64,000 bases of DNA, from positions 153,996 through 217,995 of the forward strand of contig CANJUR010000001.1 of NCBI GenBank assembly GCA_947477565.1. The letters run 5' to 3'. Positions 52,378 through 61,573 of this stretch are shown here, in pieces (positions within the stretch are counted from its first letter, which is position 1; every line of letters begins with the position of its first letter). The position numbers were made by a program, and so were the translations under genes. This DNA comes from Deltaproteobacteria bacterium (GTDB taxonomy: Bacteria; Myxococcota_A; Polyangia; Polyangiales; Ga0077539). The notes beneath the pieces were generated by a model. That model did not search any database, was not told where the DNA came from, and saw only the letters and a list, made by a program, of their open reading frames with translations.

Positions 52378-53307
52378 TCACCACGCGAACACCGCCGCCT
52401 CGCCGTAGCGACGCGCGAGCCCGTCCACATACTCAAGCAAGAGATCACGGCGTCGGAGTAGCGATCGGATCTGCGCCGGGTTCAGCGGCGGTGAAGTCCG
52501 ATCGGGGTCGAGGGCCATCTCGGCGCGCACGCTGGCCTCGGTGAGCGCTCGAGCCTGCCGGATGACCGCGCGGCTGAAGCACTGCGTGCGCTGCAGAAGT
52601 GAGCGCGAGCGCTGGAGGAGTCCATCGACAAAGGGCTCCTCGAAGCCGTGGTTGTTGTCGCGATAGACGAGGTGCCCGTGCGCGTCCATGGGTACGTTGG
52701 CTCCGCTCCATCGGTCCCAGTTGCCGGTGAGAAAATCGAACACCAACAGCGTCGAAATTTCCTCGGCTCGCTGCGCTTGATCGGCCGGAACGGCGTGCCC
52801 CTGACGCAGCCATCGCCCCCAGAGCACCTGATCCTCCGCGCTGTCGATGCGCGACGGGCGAAGCACCGGAACCCAGTAGATCGCCGCGCCCCGCGCGCTG
52901 CGGTCGCGCTCGAAGATCACCGGGCTGTCCGGCGCGAGCCGGAGCGTCGCGCGCGAAATCGACCGAGAGATGGCAGGCGGCACCCGGCTGAGCCCGAGCA
53001 AGCGGTTGAGGCGAAAGGCGGCGATCTCGGCGCGATAGTTCTCGCCCTGGGTGGTCGTCCGAGGCTTGAAGGCGGCGTCGATGCCGCCCCGCAGATGCAG
53101 GTGAAAATTCACGCTGGTGCTCCCGACGTTCTGTCGGCCGACCACCGGGGCGCTGCGAATCGCTTCCAGGATGCGGGCCTCGGAGAGTCCGTCGAATTCC
53201 CGCGTGACCGCCACCGTCGGGCCCGCGGGCGCGGGCTGCGATCGACCAGGCGCAGCGCCCAGGGCGACCGCGACCGCGAAGAAGGGAGCGAACCAACGAC
53301 GCTTCAC
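52378..53307 (-). CDS. exported Fam20C-like atypical protein kinase
   Basis: 309 residues from GTG 53307; ATG 53325 is an alternative. Signal peptide (MKRRWFAPFFAVAVALG...RSQ). It follows the Fam20 family in order: Lys81 in AAFKPR; YRAEIAAFRLNRLLGLSRVP (Glu94); DFLTGNWDRW with catalytic Asp198; YRDNNHGFEE with metal Asp217; and a late LLQRTQCFS that matches the family's Cys-containing helix. In animals Fam20C is the secretory-pathway kinase that phosphorylates extracellular proteins. The Gly-rich loop is as small as in that family. Likely a periplasmic or secreted kinase; substrates unknown. Bacterial relatives exist in general, but their roles are little known. Confidence 0.8.
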   Translation of the reverse strand: MKRRWFAPFFAVAVALGAAPGRSQPAPAGPTVAVTREFDGLSEARILEAIRSAPVVGRQNVGSTSVNFHLHLRGGIDAAFKPRTTTQGENYRAEIAAFRLNRLLGLSRVPPAISRSISRATLRLAPDSPVIFERDRSARGAAIYWVPVLRPSRIDSAEDQVLWGRWLRQGHAVPADQAQRAEEISTLLVFDFLTGNWDRWSGANVPMDAHGHLVYRDNNHGFEEPFVDGLLQRSRSLLQRTQCFSRAVIRQARALTEASVRAEMALDPDRTSPPLNPAQIRSLLRRRDLLLEYVDGLARRYGEAAVFAW

Positions 53308-53453
53308 AGCGCAAGGAACTATCACGATCGGCGAGTCCGCCAGAAATTCGGTGGTCTCACCCGCCCAAAGGGTTCCCGCGGTCGCCGGATGCGGGCTTTC
53401 CCTCGCGTGACCCTTGACCTGCCCGCGCGCCTGAGAAATGGTCCGGCCCCGTC

Positions 53454-54260
53454 ATGCGCCACCCCCACCTCGCGATCGGTTCGTTGGTCCTGGTCCTCGG
53501 TGCGCTCGCCAGCGTCGTGGTGGCGCAGCCCCGTCCCCGTCCCGTGTTGCGCCCCGCCCGCGCGGACGCCGCCGTCGCCGCGGACGCCGTCGCTCTCGAT
53601 GCCGGCCCCGCCGCGACCGATGCCTCGGTATCCACCGACGGTGCCGCGGCCGTTCTCGCGGTCGTCCTGGAAGACGGTGGCGTGCGCGTCGGCGACGCGG
53701 CCATCCCGATGCGACAGCTAGGCACAGGCACGGTGATCCACTTCCCGGTGCCCGAGCAGCTTGCCCGCACCGCGGTGCCGGTGTTCGCGCAAATCCGCTC
53801 GACGGCCCCCATCGACCACGTCTCGCTCTTCTATCGCAGCGTCGGAGCGCGCCGTTTCACCGAGGTGCGTATGCCCGCGATCGGCCAGCAGTTTCGTCTG
53901 CCCGCGGGCTACGGCGCGACGATCCCCTGCGACGACATCTTCCCTCCGCGCGTCGAATACTACGTCGCGGCAATCGACTCGTCCGGCGCCCCAAACGGCG
54001 GGGCCGGCAGCGTCGACGCACCGGTGCAGGTCAACATCGTCGAGCGCCGCTCCTACGCGGCCCCCACGCTGCCAGGCCAGCCCGCGCCCCGCACCTGCGG
54101 ATCGCTCACGGCAACAACGGCGGTGCGAGACGCAGGCAGCGGCGCGGCGGTCGTCGTCGAACGCGGCACCAGTGACCTCGGCGAGCCTTGCCGCACCAAC
54201 AACGAGTGCCGACGTGGTCTGCGCTGCGGTCTCAATCACCAGTGCGTCTTCGATCGCTAG
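53454..54260 (+). CDS. exported protein with C-terminal Cys knot, upstream of gspC
   Basis: 268 residues, signal peptide ending VVVAQ, then an Asp/Ala-rich linker. A beta domain of ~120 residues (VPVFAQIRSTAPIDHVSLFY; RFTEVRMPAIG; PPRVEYYVAAIDSSG) resembles an Ig-like insertion found in myxobacterial secreted proteins. The last ~35 residues form a small Cys unit (EPCRTNNECRRGLRCGLNHQC), as in disulphide-knot tails. It may be a T2SS cargo or accessory, by position only. Confidence 0.65.
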   Translation: MRHPHLAIGSLVLVLGALASVVVAQPRPRPVLRPARADAAVAADAVALDAGPAATDASVSTDGAAAVLAVVLEDGGVRVGDAAIPMRQLGTGTVIHFPVPEQLARTAVPVFAQIRSTAPIDHVSLFYRSVGARRFTEVRMPAIGQQFRLPAGYGATIPCDDIFPPRVEYYVAAIDSSGAPNGGAGSVDAPVQVNIVERRSYAAPTLPGQPAPRTCGSLTATTAVRDAGSGAAVVVERGTSDLGEPCRTNNECRRGLRCGLNHQCVFDR

Positions 54261-54280
54261 CGTTGCCAGTCTGGCAACGC
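54260..54280 (+). terminator. perfect hairpin between the secreted gene and gspC
   Basis: GCGTTGCCA and TGGCAACGC form a 9-bp stem around GTC, beginning at the stop codon. No T-run follows. Either a terminator needing a factor, a 3'-end protecting hairpin, or an operator dyad for the gsp operon whose first start is at 54417. Confidence 0.45.
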
Positions 54281-54416
54281 CCGTCCGCGATGACCTGTAC
54301 CCACCCTGCCAGATCGGCAACCGTCGCTCCCGACGCCGCTCCTCCCTCCGCTCTGGAGACCGAGGAATTCAGCGTGCGCCAGGGTGGCACGGGCAGCGCA
54401 TAGGGAACCTCCACCG

Positions 54417-55469
54417 ATGGCTCGCTGGCTTAACAACATCGAAGGGATCTTGCGTCGCTACCCCTGGGTGATCCCCCTGGGCGCGCTGGTTCCATGCGCG
54501 TATTTCGCGGCGCGGGGCACCAACGACCTCGTCGCCGCGCGGCTCTTCGCGGCGGACACCGACTCGCTGGCACGGGCCCTCCCCGGCGCGGCGGCCATCG
54601 CGGCCGCGAGCGAGCCCGAGGCCAACCACCATGTCCGCGACCGCGCGGCGATCGTTCACCGCAACATCTTCGACTCGGACGCCGGCTGCCTCGACTGCGA
54701 CGCCGGTCCGCCCGCGGACGCGGTCGTTGCGCCAGGCGCGGTGCCACCAGAGGAGCCCGCGCTCGCACCGGAGGCTTGTCACCGCACGGCGCCCGCCGAT
54801 GGGCGCGTAAGACCAGGGCCTTGTGAGACCACAGCGAAGATCGTCGGTGCGGTCGAGAGCGACGACCTGCTCTGGTCTTTCGTGCTGGTGCAGTCGGCGG
54901 CTACCGGACCCGCGATGCCCTACCGCTTCGGCTCCACCCTCGATGGGCGCAACGTCGGCCTGGTCTCCTGGTGCCAGGCCCTCGGCGCCTATGTACTGCT
55001 CCGCCCACCCGGCGGACAGCGCTGCTTCCTTGCGCAGAACATGCCTCCCCGCAACGCCCCCGCAGCGGCTGCCCCGGTGGCCTCTGCCAGTACGCCCGCA
55101 GAGGGCGGCGCGTTGGGTGGAGTGCTCGAGGGCATCGAGCGCGTCAGTCCCAACGAGTACAACATTCGCCGCAGCACCGTAGACCGCATCCTCGAGAGTC
55201 AGGCCGAACTCATGCGCACTACGCGCATCATGCCCGTGGACCAGGGTGGGCGCGTCATCGGCGTGCAGCTCTTCGGCGTGCGCGGCAACTCGCTGCTCGG
55301 GCGTCTCGGAATGCAAAACGGCGACGTTCTCAACCGTATCAACGGCCTCGACATCGGCTCTCCCGACCGCGCGCTGGAAGCCTATTCGCGCCTCCGCACC
55401 AGCGACCAACTGCAGGTGTCCGTCACTCGTAACGGACAGCCCGTCAACATCGACTTTCACATCCGCTGA
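54417..55469 (+). CDS. gspC: type II secretion protein GspC
   Basis: 350 residues from ATG 54417, giving a short cytoplasmic start and one helix (PWVIPLGALVPCAYFAA). HR-like domain (VHRNIFDSD, CETTAKIVGAVESDDLLWSF) and a C-terminal PDZ (GVQLFGVRGNSLLGRLGMQN, then VLNRINGLDI). Links inner-membrane components to the secretin. Longer than usual because of a Cys/Pro/Ala insert (CLDCDAGPP...). First gene of the operon. Confidence 0.9.
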   Translation: MARWLNNIEGILRRYPWVIPLGALVPCAYFAARGTNDLVAARLFAADTDSLARALPGAAAIAAASEPEANHHVRDRAAIVHRNIFDSDAGCLDCDAGPPADAVVAPGAVPPEEPALAPEACHRTAPADGRVRPGPCETTAKIVGAVESDDLLWSFVLVQSAATGPAMPYRFGSTLDGRNVGLVSWCQALGAYVLLRPPGGQRCFLAQNMPPRNAPAAAAPVASASTPAEGGALGGVLEGIERVSPNEYNIRRSTVDRILESQAELMRTTRIMPVDQGGRVIGVQLFGVRGNSLLGRLGMQNGDVLNRINGLDIGSPDRALEAYSRLRTSDQLQVSVTRNGQPVNIDFHIR

Positions 55470-55477
55470 GCCAAGCA

Positions 55478-57994
55478 ATGACCCGCCGATCATCGACCGC
55501 CCTGACTCCGCTCGTCGCGCTCTGCGCCGCCCTCGCCGTCGTCCTCGCGCACGTCGCGGTCGCGGTCGCGCAGCCGGCTCCGCAGGCACCGATTCCAACC
55601 CGCAGCCGCCGCGATCGGCTCAACCCACCTGCGGTCGTCGTTCCGGCACCGGGAGTGGCCACCCCCGTAGCGGCGCTGCCAGCGGTGCCCCTGACGCGCC
55701 CCTCCGGGCCCGCGCAGGTGGTCGCCCCTGCCCCCGGAATCACGTCGATTCTCGGCGCTGCGGGCAGCAACCCCAACATGCACGAATTCGACGCGGGCAT
55801 GGAGTACCAGGCACTGCCGCCCGGCGCGCGCATCACCTTCAATCTCCAGGACGCAGACCTCCCTGACCTGATCCGCGCGATCGGCAACATCACCGGCCGA
55901 CGGTTCATCCTCCCGGGCAAGGTTCGCTCGATCAAGACCACGATCTATTCACCGACGAAGGTCACGCCGTCGGAGGCCTACCAGGCCTTCCTTTCGGTGC
56001 TCGCGGTCAACGGCATGACGGTCGTCCCCTCGGGCCGCTACCTCAAGGTGGAAGAGACCGCCGGCGCCGCCACCGCGGTGCTCCCCACCTACGGCTCCGG
56101 CCAGGACTCCCCGGGAGACGACCGATTCATCACCCGCATCGTGCGTTTGCGAAGCATCGCGGCGGACGACGCATCGACGGTGCTCGGCCACTTCAAATCC
56201 CGCGACGGGGACATCACCCCATACGCCGCAACCAACACACTCATCATCACCGACCTGGCATCGAACATCCGTCGAATGCTCCAGATTCTTGGAGAGGTGG
56301 ACGTCAGCGGGGTGGGCGAGCAGATCTGGGTCGAGCCCGTGCACTACGCCCTCGCCAGCGAACTGGCGACGCGCATCACGGAGATTCTCGGCGGCGCGGC
56401 GGCACCCGGCGCACCGGCTCGGCCCGGCGCGAGCACCTCGGAGGTGCGGCTCGGTCGCATCCTCGCGGACGACCGCTCGAACAGCCTGGTCATCGTAGCC
56501 ACTCAGCGGATGTACATCCGGGTGCTCGAACTGCTCCGTCGGCTCGACATTTCCATTGATGGCGAAGGCCAGGTGCGGGTGCTTCGGCTGCAGCACGGCG
56601 ACGCCGACGAGATGGCGACGGTGCTCAACAACATCACCAACGGTGGCCGTCAGGCAGGTGCGGCAGGACAGAACCCGCGCGGCACCAACGCGGTCTTCGA
56701 GGGCCCTGTTCGCATCACCGCGGACAAGCCCTCCAACGCGCTGGTGATCACCTCGTCGCCGCGGGACTACGTTGCCCTGCGACGGGTGATCGACGAGCTC
56801 GATCGATCGCGTCGCCAGGTGTTCATCGAAGCCGTGGTGATGGAATTGTCGGTGAATCGCTCGAACAAGCTCGGGCTCAACTTCCACGGAGCGCTACCGC
56901 TTGATGAGAGCGGTCAGGATGGCATCGCGCTCGGCGGTTTCAATCCGCTGTCGAGCATCATTCCGAGCGCTGACACCCTCACCGGACTCGCGCTCGGGGT
57001 ACGCGGCCAACAGGTCGCCGGCTCGCAGAACCTCATTCCCGGCATCGGCGTATCGATTCCAGCGTTCGGCGTGACCCTCAACGCCCTCGCTTCGACCGGC
57101 GACGCCAACGTTCTCTCGACGCCGCACATCATCGCGACGGACAACTCGCCCGCGGACATCAACGTCGGTCAGAACGTGCCGCTGCAGACCAACATCGGCG
57201 GAATCGCGTCGAGCCTTGGTGGCGCCGCCGGCGGTCAGCTCGGTGCGGTGGCGGGCCTCCTGGGTGGCGGGCAGGGCTTCTCCGCGCCGCGGCAGGACGT
57301 CGGAACGAAAATTCGCATTGTCCCGCACATCAACGACTCGAACGAAGTGCGCCTGGAGATCGACGAGGAGATCTCCGAGGTCGGCGCTTCTGCGGGCGGT
57401 CAACTCGGTGCGGTCACCATCAACCGTCGTACCGCAAAGACCGTGGTGGTCGTCCGCGACCAGAACACCGTCGTCATCGGCGGCCTCATGCGAAACACCG
57501 ACACCAACACCGAGACCCGCATTCCGATTCTGGGCGACATCCCCATCATCGGGGCGCTCTTCCGCAACACGACGCACTCCACCCAGCGGTCGAACCTGCT
57601 GCTGATCCTTACGCCTTACGTCATCCGCGACCAGAGCGATCTACGGCGCATCTTCGAGCGCAAGATGCGTGAGCGACAGGAGTTTCTCGACCGGTACTTC
57701 GTCTTCGGCGACCAGGACTACGAGCCCCCGCGCGACTATTCGCGCACCAACGGCCTGGTCGAGGAAATACGGCAGTCCATCCGTGAGCTTCGCGGCCGCG
57801 CGGAGTTGGAGGCCAGCTCGCGCCCGGTGCGTCCGGCTCCGCACGAGCCCGGCGAAAGCATCGAACTCCCAGTGGAGCTGCGCTCCTCCTCCGGGGCCCC
57901 GACTCCGACGATTTCGAGCACGATTCCGGCCCTCGGTGCGGGCCCGGCGATCATGGCGATGCCGTTGCCGATCGCTATACCCACGTCTCCCTAG
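55478..57994 (+). CDS. gspD: type II secretion secretin GspD
   Basis: 838 residues; signal peptide ends VAVAQP. N0 domain (FNLQDADLPDLIRAIGNITG) and N1-N3 repeats, then the secretin core (QVFIEAVVMELSVNRSNKLG; GQNVPLQTNIGG) ending RNTTHSTQRSNLLLILTPYVI. An outer-membrane pore of about 12-15 subunits. The core has a Gly/Ala-rich insert (SSLGGAAGGQLGAVAGLLGG). The C-terminal ~120 residues after the core are Pro/Ser-rich, possibly an S-domain that binds a pilotin. Confidence 0.95.
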   Translation: MTRRSSTALTPLVALCAALAVVLAHVAVAVAQPAPQAPIPTRSRRDRLNPPAVVVPAPGVATPVAALPAVPLTRPSGPAQVVAPAPGITSILGAAGSNPNMHEFDAGMEYQALPPGARITFNLQDADLPDLIRAIGNITGRRFILPGKVRSIKTTIYSPTKVTPSEAYQAFLSVLAVNGMTVVPSGRYLKVEETAGAATAVLPTYGSGQDSPGDDRFITRIVRLRSIAADDASTVLGHFKSRDGDITPYAATNTLIITDLASNIRRMLQILGEVDVSGVGEQIWVEPVHYALASELATRITEILGGAAAPGAPARPGASTSEVRLGRILADDRSNSLVIVATQRMYIRVLELLRRLDISIDGEGQVRVLRLQHGDADEMATVLNNITNGGRQAGAAGQNPRGTNAVFEGPVRITADKPSNALVITSSPRDYVALRRVIDELDRSRRQVFIEAVVMELSVNRSNKLGLNFHGALPLDESGQDGIALGGFNPLSSIIPSADTLTGLALGVRGQQVAGSQNLIPGIGVSIPAFGVTLNALASTGDANVLSTPHIIATDNSPADINVGQNVPLQTNIGGIASSLGGAAGGQLGAVAGLLGGGQGFSAPRQDVGTKIRIVPHINDSNEVRLEIDEEISEVGASAGGQLGAVTINRRTAKTVVVVRDQNTVVIGGLMRNTDTNTETRIPILGDIPIIGALFRNTTHSTQRSNLLLILTPYVIRDQSDLRRIFERKMRERQEFLDRYFVFGDQDYEPPRDYSRTNGLVEEIRQSIRELRGRAELEASSRPVRPAPHEPGESIELPVELRSSSGAPTPTISSTIPALGAGPAIMAMPLPIAIPTSP

Positions 57995-58037
57995 GTCGAG
58001 CGCGAAGCCTCTCTCAGCCCACAGGAGCACACAGACG

Positions 58038-59822
58038 ATGTCCGCAGCGCAGTACATGGCCGACGTGTTTCGCCGCCACGGGGTGGTGCAGCCCGAGCGC
58101 TTGTCCGAGGCGCTGGCCCAGGTCGACCGGAGCGGCACCCTCCTCGATGCCCTCTCGCGCAACGGCGTCGATGAGACACCGCTCAGCCAGGCCCTGGCCC
58201 TCGAGCTGGGACTGCCTTTCCTCGACCCGCTGCCGCGCACCGGAGACATGCCCGTGGCGCTGCTCCGCGAGGTGGGCTTCGACTTCGCATTCGCCCGGCA
58301 GCGGCAGGTGATCCCGGTGCGCGACGAGCCCGACGGGACGCTGCTCGTGGCGCTGGGCAACCCCCTCGACACGGTGGCCCTCGACGACCTGCGCATGGTG
58401 CTGCAGCGCGAGCTTGAGCCCGTCGCGGCGACCCCGAGCGCCGTACTCGACGCGATCAACCGCGCGCAGGCGGAGATCAACCGAACCAACGAACTCACCA
58501 CGCAGGGGGCGCACGATGCGAGCGACGAGCGCACAGACATCCTCGAGAGCGACGAGGACGCGCAGATCATCCGGTGGGTGAACTCGCTCTTCGTCGAAGC
58601 GGTGAAGGAGCGCGCCAGCGACATCCACATCCAGCCCGACGCGGGGCAGGTGGCGGTGCGCTACCGCATCGACGGCCGCCTCTACCAGATGCGCACGGCG
58701 CCGAAGAGCGTGCTGCCCTCCATCGTGGCGCGCGTGAAGATCATGTCGGGCCTCAACATCGCCGAGAAGCGGCTCCCGCAGGACGGGCGCATCGGCTTCA
58801 AGATCGGCGCGAAGGAGATCGACATCCGGGTGAGCACGATCCCCATCGGGCAGGCGGTGGGCGAGCGCATCGTCATGCGTATTCTCAACAAGGCCTCGGT
58901 GATGCTCGAACTCACCGACCTCGGGTTTGCGCCCGATCGCCTCGAGAAGATGCACGACCTCATCGGGCGCCCGGAGGGGATCATCCTCGTCACGGGCCCG
59001 ACCGGCAGCGGCAAAACCACCACGCTCTACGCCTGCCTTAACAAGATCAACACCACCGACGTGAACATCCTCACGGCGGAAGACCCGATCGAATACGACA
59101 TCACGGGCCTCTCTCAGATGCAGGTCAACCCGCGCATCGGGCTCACCTTCGCGTCGTGCCTCCGCGCATTCCTCCGGCAGGATCCGGACGTCATCATGGT
59201 GGGCGAGATTCGCGACAAGGAGACCGCGGAGATCGCCGTGCACGCGTCGCTCACGGGTCACCTCGTGCTCTCGACGATTCACACCAACGACGCCGCCGGC
59301 GCGGTCACGCGCCTCGTCGAGATGGGCGTCGAAAACTTCCACCTCACGAGCTCGCTACTTGCGATTCTCGCGCAGCGCCTCGTTCGCGTTCTCTGCCCCC
59401 ATTGCAAGGAGGCGTACACACCGCGGGAGGTCGATCTCGCTCGCATCGGCATCGACGCCGAGCGCCTCTCGGCGAAGCTCGCGCGACCGGAGACCCGCTA
59501 CGGCCGCAGTGCCTTCGGTGGCTCGCCCGCGGCCAGGGTGGCGGCCCGCATCGCCGCCGGCGCATCGGTGACGCTCTTCCGCGCGAAGGGCTGCGCCGCG
59601 TGTCAGAACACCGGTTACCAGGGCCGCACGGGCATCTACGAACTGCTGTTGATAAGCGACGCGGTGCGCACGCTGGTGCTGAAGAACGTCGATTCACCGA
59701 CGATTCGACGGTGCGCAGTGGAGGAGGGTATGGACACGCTCCGGGACGACGGCGTGCGCAAGGTCTTCGAGGGTCACACGACGCTCGAGGAAGTACTCGC
59801 CGCCACGCAGGACGAGGTCTAA
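58038..59822 (+). CDS. gspE: type II secretion ATPase GspE
   Basis: 594 residues from ATG 58038 after CAGGAGC; the open frame to 57669 overlaps gspD and has no start signal. N1E-like domain to ~190. Walker A GPTGSGKTTTLYACL (~321), Asp box (TAEDPIEYDI), Walker B (DPDVIMVGEIRDKETAEIA), His box (GHLVLSTIHTNDAAGA). Zinc-type Cys in CPHCKEAY and CAACQNTGYQGRTGIYELL. Drives pseudopilus assembly. Confidence 0.96.
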   Translation: MSAAQYMADVFRRHGVVQPERLSEALAQVDRSGTLLDALSRNGVDETPLSQALALELGLPFLDPLPRTGDMPVALLREVGFDFAFARQRQVIPVRDEPDGTLLVALGNPLDTVALDDLRMVLQRELEPVAATPSAVLDAINRAQAEINRTNELTTQGAHDASDERTDILESDEDAQIIRWVNSLFVEAVKERASDIHIQPDAGQVAVRYRIDGRLYQMRTAPKSVLPSIVARVKIMSGLNIAEKRLPQDGRIGFKIGAKEIDIRVSTIPIGQAVGERIVMRILNKASVMLELTDLGFAPDRLEKMHDLIGRPEGIILVTGPTGSGKTTTLYACLNKINTTDVNILTAEDPIEYDITGLSQMQVNPRIGLTFASCLRAFLRQDPDVIMVGEIRDKETAEIAVHASLTGHLVLSTIHTNDAAGAVTRLVEMGVENFHLTSSLLAILAQRLVRVLCPHCKEAYTPREVDLARIGIDAERLSAKLARPETRYGRSAFGGSPAARVAARIAAGASVTLFRAKGCAACQNTGYQGRTGIYELLLISDAVRTLVLKNVDSPTIRRCAVEEGMDTLRDDGVRKVFEGHTTLEEVLAATQDEV

Positions 59823-59829
59823 GCGGACG

Positions 59830-61116
59830 ATGGGACACTTCGCGTACACCGGCGTAGACGCTCGTGGAAAGACCGTGCGGGGCACCGTCGATGCCGACGA
59901 CCTGAAGGGCGTGCGACAGTCGCTGCGACGCCAGGGGGTCTTTCTCGACGACGCGACGCCGCTCGCACAGGGCGCGACTGATGCACGCGCGAAGGCGGTG
60001 GCGAGCGCGGCGGCTGGCGGTGGGCTCGCGGTCAGCGCACCGGGGTTGTTGAAGATTCTCAACGGGCTGAAGCGCCTCGCGTCGAGCCCAGGGCAGGCGG
60101 TGGCCCTCTCGACGCGCCAACTTGCGACGCTTGTGAAGGCGGGCATCCCGCTGGTGGAGTCGCTCTCTGCGCTGATCGAGCAGCTCGACAACGAGGAGTT
60201 GCGCGAGGCCTACCGTGAAGTTCGCGATCGGGTGAACGAGGGCACCGGCTTCGCCATCGCGTTGGCGCAGCACCCACGAATGTTTCCCGGCCTGTACATC
60301 TCGATGGTCGCCGCGGGCGAGGCGTCGGGCACGCTCGAGGCGGTGCTGATGCGCCTCGCGGATTTCATGGAGGGCCAGGTCAAGCTCAAGGGAAAGATCG
60401 TCGGTGCGCTCGCGTACCCGGCATTCATGGCCCTGATGGGGGTCGGCATCGTCGGAATGATGATGGTCGTCGTGGTGCCGAAGGTCAGCGCGATCTTCGA
60501 CGACTTCCGACAGGCGCTGCCCTGGTACACGGCGCTGCTGATCGCGGTGTCCAACATCGTGGCGCGTTGGTGGTGGGCGCTCATCCTCTTCGCGGGTTTC
60601 CTTGGCTACCTCTTCGCGCGCTGGCAGCGCACGCCGGAAGGCGCCTATCGGTGGGACGCGTTTCGATTGCGTGTGCCGGTGTTCGGCGAGCTCACGCGCA
60701 TGGTCGCCATCTCGCGCTTCACCCGCACCCTCGCGACGTTGCTGGCGTCGGGTGTCCCGCTTCTCAAGGCGATGGACATCGTGAAGAATGTCATGGAAAA
60801 CCGGGTGCTTGAAGCGGTGATCACCGAGGCGACGGTGTCCATCAAGGAAGGCGAGAGCATCGCCGAGCCGCTCAAGCGCTCCGGGCGTTTTCCGCCGATG
60901 GTCACGCAGATGATCTCCGTCGGAGAGCGGAGCGGCGAGCTTGAGGCGATGCTCGAGGCCGTCGCGAGCTCATACGACAACGCCATCGACGCGCGCGTCT
61001 CGGTACTCACCTCGCTGCTCGAGCCCGTGATGATCGTGGTGATGGGCTCGACCTCCGGCGGCATCGCGTTCGCGATCTTGATGCCGCTGCTGCAACTCAA
61101 CGAGTTTGCCAATTGA
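59830..61116 (+). CDS. gspF: type II secretion inner-membrane protein GspF
   Basis: 428 residues, two repeats of the T2SSF domain (LSTRQLATLVKAGIPLVESL; SRFTRTLATLLASGVPLLKA) and three membrane helices. The N-terminal YTGVDARGKTVRGTVDADD is characteristic. Works with GspE to move pseudopilins. An extra ~20-residue Ala/Gly linker at ~60 is not typical. Confidence 0.95.
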   Translation: MGHFAYTGVDARGKTVRGTVDADDLKGVRQSLRRQGVFLDDATPLAQGATDARAKAVASAAAGGGLAVSAPGLLKILNGLKRLASSPGQAVALSTRQLATLVKAGIPLVESLSALIEQLDNEELREAYREVRDRVNEGTGFAIALAQHPRMFPGLYISMVAAGEASGTLEAVLMRLADFMEGQVKLKGKIVGALAYPAFMALMGVGIVGMMMVVVVPKVSAIFDDFRQALPWYTALLIAVSNIVARWWWALILFAGFLGYLFARWQRTPEGAYRWDAFRLRVPVFGELTRMVAISRFTRTLATLLASGVPLLKAMDIVKNVMENRVLEAVITEATVSIKEGESIAEPLKRSGRFPPMVTQMISVGERSGELEAMLEAVASSYDNAIDARVSVLTSLLEPVMIVVMGSTSGGIAFAILMPLLQLNEFAN

Positions 61117-61544
61117 ACCCGCGGCGTCGCCCCGAATACGAGGTGGAGTTCACCTGGGAGCGCCGACGCCGGTGGTTTGCGTGGGCGTCCGTGCGCCACG
61201 CCCGGGGCCTCATCGGCGCGGCCGTCGCACTCTTCGCCATCAGCGGCGCAGTGTCTGTCAGCGACCACGAGCGGAGGGTGCACGCCACGCGGGCGGCGAT
61301 CGTGTCCGTACAGCGGGCGACGGAGGCATTCCGCGCCGACCATGCGCGCTGCCCAGGCGGCGTCGCGGAGTTGGTGAACCCACCCGAGGGCACCGCTGGA
61401 GCGTCGCGCTATCTCGCGCAGGTGCGCCTCGATGGCTGGGGTCGAGAATTTCTCTACACGTGCCCCGGGGGGAAGTTCCCCGCATCGGCGGACGTTGTGT
61501 CAGGTGGCCCGGAGGGATCCTTCGGGCTGGATCGCGTCGAATGA
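61113..61544 (+). CDS. GspG-like protein lacking a prepilin cleavage site
   Basis: 143 residues from a TTG overlapping the gspF stop (TTGA). One hydrophobic helix (GLIGAAVALFAISGAVSVS) after a strongly basic start. There is no G|FTLxE prepilin site. The C-terminal half resembles mature GspG: HERRVHATRAAIVSVQRATE (helix), ADHARCPGG, DGWGREFLYTCPG, and SGGPEGSFG. It lies between gspF and gspG. Probably a membrane-anchored pseudopilin homologue that cannot be processed. Role is open. Confidence 0.7.
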   Translation: MNPRRRPEYEVEFTWERRRRWFAWASVRHARGLIGAAVALFAISGAVSVSDHERRVHATRAAIVSVQRATEAFRADHARCPGGVAELVNPPEGTAGASRYLAQVRLDGWGREFLYTCPGGKFPASADVVSGGPEGSFGLDRVE

Positions 61545-61573
61545 ACGAACCCACCTCAAAGGAGCCTATCGGG

